Below, one piece after another: positions 10,701 through 24,000 of a stretch of 64,000 bases of DNA. The notes below the pieces were generated by a model. That model saw only the letters and a list, made by a program, of their open reading frames with translations, was not told the DNA's origin and made no database searches. Each line of letters opens with the position of its first letter. Position 1 is the stretch's first letter. Location of the stretch: assembly GCF_000004075.3 (NCBI RefSeq), contig NC_026659.2, positions 31,638,272-31,702,271 of the forward strand, given 5' to 3'. A program made the translations under genes and the position numbers. The stretch comes from Cucumis sativus. Taxonomy: Eukaryota; Streptophyta; Magnoliopsida; Cucurbitales; Cucurbitaceae.

Positions 10701-11671
10701 AATACTCAAGGAGATATTCCTATAAAGGTATATGCCAAGAATTGGAAACTTTTTGTCTACGAGTCTGTTGACTTTTGAAAGTACTGTCTTCTTCAAGCAC
10801 ATTAGTTTTTCCACGAGTACTGAAAAGAATTGTGAAAAATGCTTTTAGTTGTGCAGACTCATGGAATCAAACATTTCACTAAAAAACATTGCTTTTGAAA
10901 ACAGCACTATTCACCCGATAACACATCTTTCTCATGGACTAAAACTGCAGGCACTCCCAATCTCGAAAAAAACGAGTACGAAATTCAACCCTCAAGAGGA
11001 CGGTGAGCCTTCGAGAGTTGTGCAGAATCGGTACAACCATTCAACATCTATGGTGCACCCAACCGTTGCAGGTTCATGGGGTAAGCCTACTGGAGCCTTG
11101 AGAAATCATGCAGAGTTGAAGACACAGAAATCTCAGATGCATCGGTCAGTGGGAGATTTATCAGCCTCTTCTCTTAAGAAGGAAGATTCAGTGTCTAATA
11201 AAGATTCCGGAATGGTATGAGGAAATCTCTCATAAATTTGTTTGTTGTTTATTTGCATGATTAGTATAAAGTTTACTTGGGGCTTGTATTTGAAGTCATA
11301 TGTATGCTACTGGTAGAGTTTCAAATTTTGAGAAAGTTGAAGATTCTTGGTACACATGATTAACAGAAAATCAATGACAAGATAGAACAAGTTTCGAGAA
11401 GAAATAGTTTTGTCTATTTTTTGGTACAATTGAAGTGCAATATTCTTTATTATATATCATTCAGTTTTTGTTGACATCGAATCTGACTTTAAACACCTGC
11501 GTTGTGTAGGGTTATGTTCAAAAGAAGAACAGAATACACTACTCAGGACCATTGGTGCCTACAGGGGGAACCATTGAAGACATGCTGAAGGAGCACGAGA
11601 GACAAATACAGCAGGCTTTTCGAAAGGCACGACTTGACAAAGCAAAGACGACCAAGAGTTACGATGATTAG
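7716..11671 (+). CDS. IBS1: CDK-like Ser/Thr kinase, IBS1 group, N-myristoylated
   Basis: Eight exons (7716-8165, 8979-9263, 9445-9762, 9951-10178, 10326-10426, 10613-10727, 10951-11214, 11510-11671) join in frame to 640 aa. The N-terminus MGCICS is an N-myristoylation and palmitoylation site, so the protein probably sits on membranes. The kinase domain starts near residue 145: Gly loop IGQGTYSSVY (151-160), catalytic Lys174 in VALKK, HRDIKGSNLL with catalytic Asp269, DFGLA at 287-291 and the activation segment VVTLWYRAPELLLG. A basic C-terminal tail ends in PTGGTIEDMLKEHERQIQQA. This layout matches plant IMPAIRED IN BABA-INDUCED STERILITY 1-like kinases (Arabidopsis At1g18670 and relatives), which are tied to BABA-primed stress responses. 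The CDK-like fold does not show whether a cyclin partner exists. Confidence 0.92.
8318..8382 (-). mobile_element. tRNA-derived relic (SINE head or tRNA pseudogene) in kinase intron 1
   Basis: On the minus strand a perfect A box TAGCTCAACTGG (8376-8365) is followed 27 bp further by a B box GGCTCAAATCC (8338-8328). The rest does not fold into a clean cloverleaf, and I see no poly-A tail or target duplication. A tRNA-derived SINE head or an old tRNA pseudogene both fit. Confidence 0.4.
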
Positions 11672-12965
11672 CTTTGAACAAATTCGACAATTCTCAGAAT
11701 TGAAGACTAACTTTGGTAACATTAAAGGTAGAAGATGGTTCTTCTGCTCTCAAACTGAATGCTGCCACTGTCTGCAAAGAACCATAAAAACCCTTGACCA
11801 ATATAATATTGATATTAGTGTTGTATATAAATCAACAATAAGGATTGATAATTAAATCTACCTCAGGGATTTTACAGCCTTTTTTTCTTATTAATTTTTT
11901 TTTTTTTGTTTTTAAAATTTTCCCCAGAAGTAGAACAGAGCAGCTTCTAACTGTTGATAAGGCCAGAGGGATAGAGGAATTGTTGTGTAGTTGTTACCAA
12001 AATACTTAGGGTGGGGAATTGGTTTGTTTGTATAGAGAGAGGGAATGGCTTCATAAGAAAACATCATTAAAATAATACATAACTTTACGTATCTCTTCTT
12101 CTTTCTTTTAATACCTACTTCAAGCCATCTATAAAATATTAGACACTGGTATCTATTAACCAGGGTGCATGCTCAAATTTATTGCGTTCAACAATGTTGA
12201 GTACTGTTAATGTTTAGTTCAGCTACTTCTTTCTTGAATTCAGTACTTGTGAACGACCAAATTTAGTCATTTTTCAATAAATCTTAAAACTAGTTATTGT
12301 TGATTGTTTATTTGAAGTTAATCTTTTATCAAAACAGTAAACTCATTGCAGTTATTTCCTGTTAAAAATGACATGTACATCAGTTAACATCACTCCAAAA
12401 TTTATATAAGGAAGAATAATAGAGAATTTTGTTTCTTTGAGGAGTTAATCAGAAAAATATAGCGAGAGACTAATTTTATAATTCGGTGAAAATACAAAAA
12501 CTAAAGTAAAATGAATAAAATTAAATAGTTTGTAAAATATATGAACTAAGTAGTATCTTCCTTGATAGTAAAAGCAAACACTAGGAATTATTATAGTTAT
12601 AATAGCACATGTTTACCATGCAAACTATCTTAGTTTAAGTTTGGAGACAATAACAGGAAGGGAAAATGAGTAGAAAATTATAAACAATATATTGAAATAG
12701 AGGGAGGAAATGTGTGTGTAACAATGGTTTCATATAACCATTAATTACGGATTTCAGAAGAGATAACCATTAATCTTATCTCCTCCTTGACCACATAACA
12801 CCATTGTTTTCCCATTGGAACATTCTTTCAGAACTACAAATTATTTAGGAAAAAGCGACCGTCAATGTAAGAATGGTTTTTAAATCTCAAGCTCCCACTC
12901 AAACGTTGTGTTGTACTAAAAACAACAAACAGGGGAGACAAATGTGAGAGAAATATAGAAAAACA
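11672..12965. other. Intergenic, no gene seen
   Basis: The interval lies between the 3' ends of two convergent genes. It is AT-rich and holds the kinase 3' UTR (poly-T near 11880-11910) and the methyltransferase 3' UTR. No reading frame or repeat stands out. Confidence 0.6.
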
Positions 12966-15900
12966 TCAATTGTCATTTCCAAATTGTTTTTGGATGTCGT
13001 TGAAGGATATGGTTGCGGATCCCCTTTTCTTGGCCTTCTGTTGGGAAGGATGTTCCTTCCATCCTGTCATGTAAATCACCTGTAATTGAAATCAAAACAA
13101 TTTGTAACTCAGTTACTTCCTTCAAGATACCTCATGCCATCATCGCTAATCAATTCTACATTTGAGAGGCAGAGATGGGTAAAACCAAAGGGTGCAAGTC
13201 AAAAATAAAGAAAAAGTCGGTTCAAATTTGATACATCTTTTGATCTGATCTCAGTCAGTTTTGATTTCGGTTCAATTAGTTATGGACATACAGCCAGGTT
13301 CAATTTTTCAGAAATGTTCATTGTTTGATTCTAAGTCTATTAGGGTTAACATTGAACAGAACTAACCTGCTCAAACCATAGGAAAGGCTTAACAAGGTGC
13401 ATTCTACTAACTAAAATTATTTAACAAGGAGCATTATACTAAACTGACCTGGAAGGTTGCAGGAATGGTCCCATCTTCTGCAGCAAACATGGAATCATAA
13501 ATAGCTGCTGTTGCAAGGGCTGTTTCTCTCTTCAGGATCTGAGTTTCATTAACTAAACATCAATCATATACGGATATTGGATAAACAACACAAACTTGTC
13601 AATTCTAAATTTCTTTTGTTTCTTTTTTTGTCTGAGAGAAGGGAAGGAGTTAATGCCAATTACGGTTGAGCTATACTCAAGCCTATTGATGAACACAAGC
13701 TAATATTAAAGGTGATAACATAGAGTCAATGATACACTTCTTAAGGATGAGGAAGGAAGAAATCTTACAGGGTTCCTTTGTAAAAGTGCATTTGTTTCAC
13801 CCATTGAACGCAAGTGTTCCACCAGCTCCAGTGCTTAATATTAGGTTGACGGAACAAAAGAAAAAATAAATTAAAAGATCATGAAACACAATGTATAAGA
13901 CTTTGCAGAGACTATTTCAAGTTGAATCATCTTCACAATGTTTTTTTTTAAGCTAAATGTGTAATCTTCCAATTAGTCACTCGCAGCAGGCAAGGCAACG
14001 AATCAAAATGGGACAGATGCTTAATAAACTACTACTTATTATATACACTAGACAGACATTCTAATTGGCGATATTTATGGAACTAAACAATAAATAGTGA
14101 GATAAGCATGCTCACCACTTGGATAGCGAACTACATACTCGTCGACATCTACACCAGGCAAGGTAAAACCAGCTCTTGTCAAAAGATTGCCTGCATCTCT
14201 CACCTAAAGAAGTAAACCAACGTGTAGTTCCTTCAGTCAGATACAAGATACACGTATGAATGTGCTGTTTTTCTTTCAGAATCTAACCACCCACCACAAT
14301 TAGATTCAGAAATGGAAATTCTTTGATACTCATACAATCAAGACCCACAAAATTTTTTTCATAATTCTTGATTCAATTAAGAATTCTTTGAGAAAAGAGA
14401 GGTGTTTTGAGTCTTTTACAATTAAAAAAAGCATGAAAGTTTGAAATATCATACTTGTGCCAATGGTGATACTCGTGGACTGATGCCTCCTTCACGCTCC
14501 ATGTGTGCAAGAGTACATGCTATTCTCAGTTCTCTAATCGCAAGTATATGCAAAAGAATCATGCTGGGGTTTTTAATCAATGAACTAAAAATTCAAACCA
14601 GAAGAAACATGAGACACACCTTAAGGTTTCCCCTCCAAAGATCGCTGCTAGAAATAGCCCATCTGGCTTCATTGCCAATCTACTCTGTCAAGAAAAAAGA
14701 TGCAGAAAAGACCACTAAACATACTACCTCCCAGACATGACATGATGCATATAACGACCAAGCAAAAATTTAAAGACGATTAAAAACAACATGCAGAAAA
14801 GAAAAACATATCAGGACATCAACCCATAACAAGTTTGCAATACACTTGGGATTGTTATCCAACAGTCATCACACTAACAACTCTGGTAAGAACTCTCTCT
14901 AGTACAAAGGTTGAATTTGAGATATCACTTTTCCTTCTTCAACAATCATAAAAAATTCCAATTATTACATAAGACACTTAAAAAGCTAAAGAAACTAATT
15001 TTTTAAGAAATTGTAAAAGTAAATTAACAAGGATTTCCGTTAGCAGAATCTGAGCCTATCTAAAGTACGTTAGGTTCAGAACTGAAGATGAGAATCAATG
15101 CAGCACCATTTTTTTTGGCAGGGGGTGGTGGGACAAACCTGAATCATGGCTCCAGGAAGATCATTTGTCCAGTGAAGACCCAAGCAACTTATAACTAGAT
15201 CTACTGAACTTCACACCAGAAGTACATGGAAGAAATGATAAAGCATTAGTTTCATTCAACCAATGACAGTACATTATTGAAAAAGAAACAAGCTTTAAGA
15301 ACACCTTTCTTTTATCGGTAGAAACTCTTCATCACCCACAACAAACGATGTTTCAACGTCCTGAACATGTGCATCTGTATCATCTTTGCATAACTTTATC
15401 ATGTCATGTGATGCATCCATCATGATCAATTTTTCAACAGAACCTGGCAGATGGGTAAAATTTTGTTTTAACAATTTAATACAATACAAAATCAACAAGA
15501 TGAACTATCTAGATTTTATTGATGCTAGTGCTTACAAATTCACTAATTCTCTTAACGTAAAGCCAATAGCAACCTCTTAATGAACTTGAGCAATATACAA
15601 TATAACGACAAGGACAAAACTCAAAAACCAAACATATAACCATTGCAACTATAACCCAACTATCCAATCTTGCAAGCTCCAACTCATCAATGTCACAATT
15701 CATAACTAAACATGTACATTACAACATTCAACTATCATAACAATTGTGCTACAGTAGTTATACATTTTATTTTTTTTTATAAAAAGCCAGAAGATTGATT
15801 TAAAGAAACTTAAATGTAGAAAAAATAAGGTCAGAAATCATGACTATCCTTGACCAGAGAAATTAAAGATCATTAAGACATCATTTATCCAATGTGAAGA

Positions 15901-17944
15901 AATGAATGTGCTCACGCTTTTTTTTTTTTTTGGATCAGATGCTATGAATGAGCTCAACCTTTAAACTCAGAAAATGAAATCCCTAAATATTTTCAGTAGA
16001 AGATTTTTTAAAAAAAAAAAATTTTTTTGTAAGAAATGAAAACTTTCATTATTAGTCTTCAATAGGTCACAGGCTAACATAGGAATAACTCACATCCAAA
16101 ATGAGGAGTGATGTATTTGTTAAAAAATAAAAGTGACAAGAGTTCGAACCTGAAACCCAAGGGCTTAAAAGAAGACAAAAATAAAAAGGTAAAAGAATTG
16201 GACTTTTAACAGTTGTAGGTTAGAAAAAATATTTAACAATAGCAAATTAATTTGATTCAGTTTGCCATCTAAAACTGCACTTTTTTACTACATACAGATA
16301 CACACCATAGCAAAAAGGTCAAACAAAACATTCATCCTAATTCAAGGTAAGTCAACATAATTTTGTGAAACTTATGTGATGCACTTAATATATGAATGAT
16401 TGCCCCTTGTTCTCTCAAAGTCGGTTCTTCTTTTTCCTAACAATTGAAGAAAGTGGAAATAAGTTAATTACCACGGCCACGCAATAATCTCCTGATAGCC
16501 TCCAATGAACCCCCCAAACATAATGCTGTAGGGAATGTCTTCTTGCAATCCTTCAAGACGTACAATGTGAAACATACAAAATATTAAAAAGTGACATTTC
16601 CAAATACAGTAAAACAAACCAAAATATTTACAAAATATAGCTAAGTTTCAGATTCTATCAATGATACACACAGATAGACATATTTTTTAAATATTTTCAA
16701 CAATAATTGCCCTATTAAAAACTGACTTCATCAAATTAGTTGAGATTTTGTAGTCAATAGGATCCAGATTTGTGTGTTGAAAGTTGAACCCATGATAAGA
16801 TAAAATCCCGGTTAAACATTCCATTCTCATTCTTAAGTTTTGAAAAAAAGGAATAGCTTCGTAAACTACATTCCACATTGTAAATAAGCACACAACTTTT
16901 GTTTCAAAGAACCAACAAGTACTACAAACAAAAGAGTAGTTGATTTAATCCAAGTTAACAACGTAATATTTATTAGATATTAGCGAGATAATACAATCAA
17001 GTTCCAAAAGATGTTACATTTACAATACAACTATGAGCATTCATCCTGTTATTACCACCAAGAAAAAGTAGTGGTTTTCCAGTCTCTGTCAAGTATCCAT
17101 TTGAGTTATGATTTCATATTCAAGACTGTCACAAAAATTTCATTAAAAGGTGCAAGTGCAACATTTCCTTAAGAAAAGGATAACTGAGAGATCATTGACT
17201 GGAATTCACAAGTTAAAATGAACACAACTTCAGAACATCACAAGCTAATACCTCCAAACGATCCAATAAGTTTTCTGCAACACTGTCAACAAGCGAATCC
17301 TTTGGGCGCATCAACCAAGCAGCTCGGTCCCGCTGTTACCAAGAAACAGCAATTTCAGCAAGAACAAAATATAGAAATCCTCCAAGAAAAACAAACAAAT
17401 AAATAAATTCGAAGGCACCACATATCAGAAAGCTTATGGAGGAGTAATGTAGTACAAACGCTCTTGCCATTTAGTTTTACTTGTTAAAAGTGATTCGCTC
17501 AGAATAAGCATAACCAAAGCAGAATCCGAACATATGAACCAATGAATTGACAAACCCCATCACGGAAAGACAAGTAATACTCCTAGAATTGTCCTCTATA
17601 CAGACGACCACTACAAATTAGCTACACAATATCACCATGTTTTCTCCAAATATATAAAATAAAAAACTCCTATTGTTCCGGTTAACACAAATAGATCAAA
17701 GGAGGAAAAAAAAAAAAACTAAAAAAAGATAAAGGTATTAAATTTGGCTTACCTGTTTACGCTTAAGATCACGATCAAAAACCTTAACCTTTGAACTCTG
17801 CATTCCATCACCAATTCTACCGTCATAATTATCATCACCAGTACAGAAAGAACAACAAAGAATTGAATTTGGAGAATCTCGCCATCTTGTACTCCTCAAC
17901 AATGAGAACGATCTAATGATCGTAGACGGCGACAGCCCTCTCAT
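12966..17944 (-). CDS. Mitochondrial NDUFAF5-like methyltransferase (complex I assembly)
   Basis: Eleven minus-strand exons (17944-17753, 17332-17252, 16550-16472, 15443-15305, 15208-15139, 14684-14620, 14533-14455, 14203-14116, 13833-13769, 13538-13449, 13079-12966) join in frame to 353 aa. The N-terminus ([20 protein letters not shown]) looks like a mitochondrial presequence. Then come [16 protein letters not shown], a Rossmann methyltransferase core with [11 protein letters not shown] and [13 protein letters not shown], and [20 protein letters not shown], which are hallmarks of plant At1g22800-type proteins. Human NDUFAF5 hydroxylates an arginine of NDUFS7 early in complex I assembly; that role here is inferred from homology. 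The motif I glycines are atypical (CLGGSL), as in the plant family. It is divergently paired with a 136-aa gene across 236 bp. Confidence 0.9.
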
Positions 17945-18180
17945 TTCTCAGTCACCGATTGAACCTCGCCGGAGAGACGGAGGGAAATTTTGTAAAATTT
18001 TAATGGGCCTGGGCCGTAAAGTCGTGTCCAAACACTCCTAAACGGGCCAAAACCGGCGTAGAAATGAAACTATCCAGACAAGGGACGTGCTATACATTTA
18101 TCCAAACGAGGTCTCTTATCGTATCTTGTACAAGTTCGTTGCTTTTCACTGCTGTCTCCAGAATTTTGGGTTGAGCGAAA
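17945..18180. promoter_or_regulatory. Short bidirectional promoter with tandem TGGGCC (site II) motifs
   Basis: Only 236 bp separate the divergent start codons. TGGGCC occurs twice back to back at 18004-18009 and 18010-18015, with CGGGCC at about 18043-18048. TGGGCY site II elements bind TCP factors and are frequent in plant genes for mitochondrial respiration and translation, which fits the complex I assembly gene on the minus side. Confidence 0.6.
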
Positions 18181-20752
18181 ATGGCGAAGAAGAAGCAGTT
18201 GGCATCTTCAGCTCCTTGGCGGGGGGAGGAGGAAGTGGATGAATTCGCCGGGGCAAAGGTTAAAGTGACTAAGAATCCTGGGGAGACTTCGGTAATGCAC
18301 GTTCCTCGGAAGAAGAGCGTCAAGTCCAAGAGCACAAAAGAAGAGGATGATTCTCTTGAGATTGACCCTGAGCTTCGCTACAGTTTCCAACGCAATTACC
18401 AGGTTTAATTCTCTTATTGTCGACTGTGTTTTTTTGCTGAGACTGTTGTATGTGTTTCATTGGAGTTCTCATGTGAATAATTGTGCGTTTTTAGTCATCA
18501 CCCAATTCATCTTTTCTCGTCTGTTCGTAGCTGTTGTATGTGTTTTATTCATTTCTCCTTTTCATCTGCATATGTTTACTAATTTTTCAATGATAACCTT
18601 CCTTCTGTCATAGATTCCATAGTTAGATTGTAGGGTTGTTTATAATTAATCTGCTCTTTGATTATTGACTTCCAAATTCATGCTGACAAGCTTACTAAGC
18701 CTCTTACTCATCATAACTGGAGTGCCCATGGAAAGTTTTCACAAGAAACAGCTAGTAAGTTCAAAACAAAACCTCAAAGGATTGATTCTTTACCAAGTGT
18801 TGGAGGACCTTTGGGCGATAATTCGAAAGTAACACTAAATGGAAATAGAGATGTGTTGAAAATAAGTTGACTCGAAGAACAAAGGGATGTAGGTGGCTTG
18901 GTCCAATCAAATGACAGTCCATTAATATCGGGGGAAGTTGGCAGTTGATAATATAATATAAGGGCTTGGAGTAATTGGAGGAGAGAAGGAAAATAGATGA
19001 AATAATGATAGTTCCAAGGAAGGAAGTTGAAGAGGCTAGAGCCAAAGTGAGAGGGGTGCTGATTGATTATTCTAAAGTAAACGATGTTGGATAAATAAAA
19101 AGTTACTCAGAATATTAACGAAGCAACTATTTACAATGAGGATGGCATTTATGAGGTGGGCTTTAGTTATCCTGATGATAGTTTGAATGTGTAATTTATT
19201 TTGCTCAAGATTGATTTTGGTGAAAGTATTAATGGGGTCAACAAAACACGAGAAGGAATTTATAATTGGACAACGGAATAGCAGAGAAAAGACAAAACAT
19301 TAAATGAAAATGAAAAGAAGTTGAAAGAGTGGTGTTGGAAATCCAGGAGATGGTTGGCATTTCGACAAGGGGCTCTCTATGGGTTATAAAAATGAAAGTA
19401 GAGCCAACTGCGAACTCTTTTCAATGACTTGCTTGCCTTTATTTTTAACTTGGGCTTTAAAAGGTCGAAATTTTCTCGGTTCCTCTTATTTTCTTCCATT
19501 GTAAATTATGAAGGGAAAATCTCTCTTGTCATGCAAGACAAAAGTTCTTAGTGAACTTGAGGTTGTAGAACCAGCATTTACAGAGTCGCCTATGTATGAA
19601 TCATCTGAAGAGTCTACAGAGCCATCTACGGACGAGTTTTTACCTCTAGGGAATCATGCCTACGCACTTGAGCTTAGGCAGGCAGGGTTTCTAGGCAACT
19701 TCTTTCCTAGACATAGTTCTACCACGCATTACATTGAGCTTCACCCCCAGCGGTTAAAGACCGGTATACAGGCTACTTTTATTTTGCTGTACTTTAATCA
19801 TCTTTAATTTAGGAGTATAAGGGCATGATGTAATCTAGTTTAGACAATCATGAGCACACCAAATTATAGGTTTTGACTGTACTTAGAGTGCATTCCATAT
19901 TCATTAGGAAGTAAATAACCCTGGGAATATTTTTGTATGAAGTTATGAAATTGTTTTCTAACAAATTGCAAGTTCTTAAAATTTTGTGGTGCAGTTTCTT
20001 CAAAGAGTATTTAGCATTGACACAATTGTCAAACCTCTTCCACCAGCCATGGCTTACAATGCCTCCCGGAATTTGAATTTCTTCACTCGAATTTTTACGC
20101 AGTTCTTTGGTATGATCCTTGCTAATAATTTTTTTAATTGCATTTACACTGTCACATCCCAAAAGTTCATCATGTCACTGTTTTTTTGTCTGAATACCTC
20201 TATAGTTGAGCTGGAACGACAAATTGTTACCAAAGGATTTGATTGCTTGGTTAAGTGTACAGTGATTCTGGCTTTGGTTAAAATGAGAAACTTAATGATT
20301 ACACGTTCTTAGTTTGTCTTGTGGAGATTGTTTCTTCAATGTGAATCATCTCAAGTGTCGAAGGAGAGAGCACCTTCCTTTTAATGTATGATTTGATAAT
20401 TATAGCTTCTGAGGCTTAACCCCTCCCCCCAATAAGCACTTATATGAATACTTGAGTTTCTATGTCCGTTTGTTTCTTATCATTTCACTTGTTAGTAAAA
20501 TAAATACAATTAATTTCTCCATGTTTGAGAGACATCCACGGGTACAGTATTTACCACGATGAAATGAAACCTGTTGATGCTCCTGTTTATCATGATAATA
20601 TTTTATTTCCATTGTAATGAAATCATCTGTTGCCACTATTCAATGTTTTGTTCACTAACACATTTGATCCCATACCAGACCCTGAAGGTATTGCAAATGC
20701 TCAGAAATCACTTGGACTGGGGCAGGAAGAGAAAGACCGCCGTGTTCGTTAA
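18181..20752 (+). CDS. Unrecognised 136-aa plant protein
   Basis: Three exons (18181-18402, 19995-20109, 20679-20752) join in frame to 136 aa. The first half is basic and polar (MAKKKQLASSAPWRGEEE), with no signal peptide or membrane span. The second half looks folded and conserved: IDPELRYSFQRNYQFLQRVF, then KPLPPAMAYNASRNLNFFTR, then FFDPEGIANAQKSLGLGQEE. Clean GT-AG junctions and in-frame joining of three short exons argue that it is real. I do not recognise the family and give no function. It shares a 236-bp site II promoter with a mitochondrial complex I assembly gene, so co-expression is possible. Intron 1 is unusually long (1.6 kb) and holds foreign-looking sequence. Confidence 0.75.
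18640..19810 (+). other. Foreign-looking sequence with short ORFs inside intron 1 of the 136-aa gene
   Basis: This part of the 1.6-kb intron is less AT-rich than the neighbouring introns and carries plus-strand reading frames at 18658-18870 and 19508-19807 (the latter with PSTDEFLPLGNHAYALELRQ). They join neither each other nor the host exons. It reads like an old insertion, perhaps a LINE ORF1 or captured-gene fragment, but I cannot name it and see no terminal repeats. Confidence 0.3.
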
Positions 20753-21026
20753 TTGGAGAAGGGAAATGGCTGGAAATTTGATGAATTTCTTTAATCAAGT
20801 GTATTTGGATTCAAACATTGTGAAGAGTTGTAAATGGGATGCTGCATTATGCATAAATTTTGTTCAACTTCAAGTTTAATTACATCAGTTGGGTTGTTGA
20901 AAATCTACTCTATCAGAATACACAAGAAAAACTGTTGCTATGCTTCTTTCTCCTAGAGAACTCACAACTCCATAGGGGCCCCATGTTGGCTGGCAAGGAA
21001 ACTCAGAAAAGTTCTATAAATATTGC
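20753..21026. other. Convergent 3' flanks
   Basis: 3' UTRs of the 136-aa gene (+) and the 279-aa gene (-). Nothing else is seen. Confidence 0.5.
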
Positions 21027-24000
21027 CTATTCCTGCTCAGGTCTTTGGGTACCCCCACGCCAGTAACCCCATTTACTTAGTCCACATTCTGATAGAAATT
21101 TTTCGTAATCCTGGTCTAGTTTCTTGTAAGCATGTGACAATTCTTCAACTGAGATCTGCTCGTCTTCTGAAGGACTCTGCAAAACAAAAACCATGAACTG
21201 TTATCAAATTTTGAACTTTTGACTGGAATGGAGACTAGAAGACAAATGATAACTCTCAAAAGCTTGAATCAAACTAATAGGTTCATCTCTCTTTCTCTTC
21301 AGTCTGGAACAACAGAGCAAGATTAGATAGCCTGGTTAACTATCCTCTATAGCCGCAGAACCATTAATCACGCTCCTAGTCACAAGGCAGTGGTTCCATC
21401 CACCAAAATTTGGCTCTTCTCTTGTTTTAACCCAAGAACATAATTGTACAACCTAGAGAAATTCAATTGTACAATCTATAGAAGAGATTCGATTCAAATA
21501 AGGTTGTGCCATGTTTTTCTGGCCATTTTAAACCTACTCTCAGTAACATGTTTCTGCTCTGTTCCCTTCTTAGTTTAGTGGTCAGTGGCCAGTGGTCACC
21601 GCTCCCATGTGGAAATCCAATGTTGTTATCTGAAGATAGTTTACCATTTTGGCAGTATTATCATCTGGTTGAAACAAAAAGATGAGGCTAACCAGAAGAA
21701 AGGGAAGTGGATGGCCAGAGAACTCCATTAGGAATAGACAAAATTGAATGATAAGCTTTTAAAGGCATGGTGAGATGGCTGCTCAAACAAATGAAAGCAA
21801 CAATTCAACAACTTTAGTAGTAGTCAATTTTGCTCCCATTACTTATTGCAAGTATTACCTCTGCCCCATTTATTATAAGAAATCTAACTACATCATGCTA
21901 AAAAAAAACTGAAGAAAAACTTCATATAAGGGAAGGGTGGTGAATTGGGGTAAAAGTAGAAGCATGAAGTTACGTTACTTACAGTAGAATCTATGGGGGC
22001 CTCACAATCCAAACCATCCAATTCCCTTATATCACGAAGAGCAGATCTCCAGTGCCCGCTTCTAAACTTGCGACGTTCTCCCTCTTGTTTATCAATGGCT
22101 TTAAGCTTCAATGTTCCAAAAGCTCTAGCATAAGAAGCACCAATTATGCATCTGGCACAAAATATTACAAGAGGAACCAAAACTATAAAACTAGTGGTTC
22201 TAGCCTGACAGGGAAAAAAAAATGAAAAAAGAGAACAAATAAGTTTGTTGAATTATCATTTCTCTGGATAAACGTCAAAGAAGTATCCAAATAAGTATGC
22301 AAATATGATATATAACTCTTAATGAAAGAATATAATTTTGTGGTGAAAAAAAGAAATTTACAGGAGGTTGATGAGAAGAGGCTAGCGCAAAAAGCTTCTT
22401 ATAGATTCGAAGTCCATTCAAAGCACTTTGGAGCTTTTCTTCTAATTGAAATGCATTTCTAATCTGCAGTGATTATGTAAAACATAAGAAAGGAGCCAAG
22501 AACAAGAATAATTCAATCTTGAACTGATAACAATGCCCTTTACTACTCCGGATACAACCATAAATTGCAGTTCAGAATGGCTCAAGTGCTTTTGTCAATT
22601 GTTCAAGTATTGCAGAGTTTTGGAAATTATGAACCCAACTCAAGAAAATCTGGTTGTTAAAGACAAATGGGATTTGTCTCTTTTACATCAGTGGGAAGAT
22701 TTGAACATTCAGCAATTAGTTTGCAGCTATCTTATAATTTATACTCTAGCACCCATTATTAGTGAACTCGTTGCAATAAAGGTAAACTAAATTCCATACG
22801 TAATCATCATTTAAACAATATAACCAACCATGATATCAAAGTTGGGAAAATGACTTGTATAAAAAAGTTTTGAGCTATCAATTTCTTTCTGAAGCAATTC
22901 AACAAGAAGCTAGAAGTAGAAACCTCAAAAAGGAAAGTTACAAAACAAAACCTGCAGAGTTTAGAATATCGCTTAAAAATGGGAAAAAAGTGCAACCTTT
23001 CTTACTTCTCGAGGGTTTTGAATCTTGATATTCTGCCGCTTTTGTTCTAGATCCGTGTCCATTATCTTCTTATTAGCCATGACAATGGAATGTGGAGGAT
23101 CTCCATTCTGGTTTGAAGTTGAAGTTAAGCTCTCGTTCCTACCATATCTTAACACTTAGATGAAACTGTAATAATTTAGAAATGAAATTCAACGAATTTC
23201 CTCAAGTACAAACTCATTTAACTATGTGATTCCCATATGACTCATTTGAAACTTAAATACTTTCATATCTTGAATAGCAAACACCGTATCATTACATTCA
23301 CAACTAAAGTGGGTGTTTGACCCACCAATTTGACTTGCGTCGATTAAAATAGCACTCATTATTTGACCCACCAATTTGACAAATCAATCGGTGTTAAATA
23401 ACTCAACTCTAACAACTTGAACGGTGTTCAAAGTTTGTATATTTATTGATATTGCTAACTTAGTAGAATCCCACGAGGAGTGTAGAAATCCAAGTACTAA
23501 CAATTACTTCAATTGGTAACTCCCACTGTGGAACTAGAAACAAATCTATCCGTAATAATTTTGATTGCATACAAATTGCATATACAAGTGTAAAATCAAA
23601 TAGTAGACTGATTTTGAGTGGTTAAACTGAAAATCAAGCACAAAGGTAAGCTCATGTTCTTGACAAAGGAGAGTGACCCTAGAAAAAGCAAAGTAATTGA
23701 GGCTGGGAAAAACACATTTCAGTTCAGATACTATCAAATTCTTAAAGCAGAGTAACTAATATTTATTTTTCCTCTTACCCTTCTAAAATATGAACAAAGT
23801 GGTGTTTGGTGGAGAGTTGATGTTTGGATATATCGGCCAGAAGTTGAAACCTCCATCTCTGCCAAAATGAACACAGATTAACCATTAATCACAAACTCAT
23901 TCTTTACAATCCCAAAACATCATAGGAAAAGGTGAATTAAAAAGAAATTCAAACTATAAATGACTATTCAATATCTGGGTATGTGATAAAACAAAGGAAT

